A stretch of 64,000 bases of DNA, taken from positions 62,001-126,000 of the forward strand of contig JBMHBY010000005.1 of NCBI GenBank assembly GCA_049890195.1, given 5' to 3'. Positions 63,233-64,000 of this stretch are shown here, one piece after another. A program made the translations under genes and the position numbers. Positions within the stretch are counted from its first letter, which is position 1, and the number at the start of each line of letters is the position of its first letter. The notes beneath the pieces were generated by a model, which saw nothing but the letters and a program-made list of their open reading frames with translations, made no database searches and was not told where the DNA came from. The stretch is from JAYQKL01 sp049890195. GTDB lineage: Bacteria; Pseudomonadota; Alphaproteobacteria; RS24.

Positions 63233-64000
63233 GCCGCCTGCCCCATTCCGGTGGTTTGATAATCAACTTGGGGCGGGAGGGCATAAAGTGACGCAATGCT
63301 TGCCAGCACCGCATCCGGAGACAGGAGACGGCATATCCGGCCGCGAAACTGCTTGGTCTCCGGCGTGTCCCCGAGATGCGTTTCAACAAAACCGGCCAAA
63401 TGCTTGCGGGCCATTTTCACCCCCAGCACCGGCCCGTAATGGGCGATGGTGTCCTGATACCATGTCGTGACATGACGACACCGCGTTGTCGCATCAGGCG
63501 GCTGCGGCCATTGGCCGGTCTCCAGATATGTCTCAATCTGACCCAACAACCAGGGTTGACCCAAGGCGGCACGCCCGACCATCACTCCGTCGGCCCCGGA
63601 CTGGGACAAGGCATCAAGCGCCTGGCGACCACTGGTGATGTCACCGTTCACGATGACCGGCACGTTGACAGCCTGCTTGGTCGCCCGAACAGCACGCCAA
63701 TCGGCTGTGCCCTTGTAAAATTGGCTGCGGGTGCGCCCATGCACCGTAATCATCCGCACCCCTGCCGCCTCCGCCCGCGCTGCAATGGATGGGGCGTTCA
63801 GCATCTCAAAATTCCAGCCAAGGCGCATTTTCAGGGTGACGGGAACATCCACCGCATCCACCGTGGCTCTGATGATCGCCAAAGCCAGCTCCTCGTCACG
63901 CATCAGTGCCGACCCGGACAGCCCGCCGGTCACCTGTCTGGAGGGGCAACCCATATTGATGTCGATAATGTCCGCGCCCGCCTGCTGGGCGAGTTTGGCC
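63229..64000 (-). CDS. dusB: tRNA-dihydrouridine synthase DusB, 5'-truncated by the window edge
   Basis: About 257 residues are visible; the frame is still open at base 64000, so the N-terminus is outside. IDINMGCPSRQVTGG, the conserved Dus Cys-containing loop, TLKMRLGW, VHGRTRSQFYKGTADW and GDITSGRQAL, then GVMVGRAALGQPW, are clear. It reduces uridine in the tRNA D-loop. dusB (nifR3) before ntrB-ntrC is a common alphaproteobacterial order. Confidence 0.93.
   Translation of the reverse strand, partial: AKLAQQAGADIIDINMGCPSRQVTGGLSGSALMRDEELALAIIRATVDAVDVPVTLKMRLGWNFEMLNAPSIAARAEAAGVRMITVHGRTRSQFYKGTADWRAVRATKQAVNVPVIVNGDITSGRQALDALSQSGADGVMVGRAALGQPWLLGQIETYLETGQWPQPPDATTRCRHVTTWYQDTIAHYGPVLGVKMARKHLAGFVETHLGDTPETKQFRGRICRLLSPDAVLASIASLYALPPQVDYQTTGMGQAA

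Noticed and set aside
1..64000. CRISPR arrays, insertion sequences, phage genes, tRNA or rRNA genes
   Set aside because: No regular repeats, transposase or integrase motifs, or recognisable RNA genes were seen.

Overview
The window is dense, moderately GC-rich bacterial DNA, about 59 genes with no intergenic gap above 155 bases. The right edge carries dusB-ntrB-ntrC, an order typical of Alphaproteobacteria. An outer-membrane TonB-dependent receptor confirms a Gram-negative. Nearly everything left of 57 kb reads as a steroid (sterol or bile-acid-like) catabolic region. It includes recognisable counterparts of the actinobacterial ring C/D genes (ipdA, ipdB, ipdC, echA20, fadA6, ipdF and fadE30-33 types), a ring-cleaving extradiol dioxygenase, a ketosteroid isomerase with an intact Tyr/Asp/Asp set, a 3-alpha-hydroxysteroid dehydrogenase, two KshA-like Rieske oxygenases, a cytochrome P450 and a 2Fe-2S ferredoxin.

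Layout. (1) 2-12833, plus strand: one tightly packed operon from the extradiol dioxygenase through IpdAB, IpdC, EchA20, four acyl-CoA dehydrogenase subunits, FadA6, two SDRs and a MaoC-type hydratase. (2) 12896-17182, plus: a three-gene cassette of a DUF3604/PHP-like protein, a parvulin-like foldase and a HupE/UreJ-type membrane protein. A diverged second copy lies at 53213-57004. (3) 17188-24768, minus: an alkylsulfatase-like metallo-hydrolase, an arylsulfatase, a TonB-dependent receptor and a membrane-anchored protein of unknown function. This could be an uptake and desulfation unit for sulfated substrates. (4) 24888-26709, plus: TetR, SDR, ketosteroid isomerase. (5) 26725-27983, minus: ferredoxin and alpha/beta hydrolase. 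(6) 28137-37617: a CoA-ester island with a fused CaiB/BaiF protein, a DUF35-Ltp2-like aldolase pair, a small unknown protein, an acyl-CoA ligase, a second CaiB, an amidohydrolase and a crotonase. (7) 37741-39835, plus: TetR-P450, ending at a bidirectional terminator. (8) 47635 down to 39880, minus: an eight-gene operon of ligase, degenerate amidohydrolase, KshA-like oxygenase, two acyl-CoA dehydrogenases, two Lrp/AsnC regulators and 3-alpha-HSD. (9) 47780-49381, plus: two SDRs. (10) An MFS transporter (minus) diverging from an OYE-Rieske pair (plus), followed by a strong terminator and the second DUF3604 cassette. (11) 57020-64000: ordinary chromosomal genes (GST, hspQ, a papain-like protein, a YejA-like binding protein, ntrC, ntrB, dusB).

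How it fits together. Steroids or their sulfates would enter through the receptor and be desulfated. Isomerase, dehydrogenase, P450 and Rieske steps would modify the nucleus, and the side chain and rings would be degraded as CoA esters. A 17-base palindrome (ATATAAT-GTG-ATTATAT) recurs at three divergent promoter regions. One copy lies next to the TetR gene at 24888, and another overlaps the -10 box of the eight-gene operon. I infer a local TetR-controlled regulon. No KstD, KshB, HsaA, HsaB or HsaD is visible here; they may lie outside the window.

Functions are inferred from motifs and remembered family sequences. No database search was possible.
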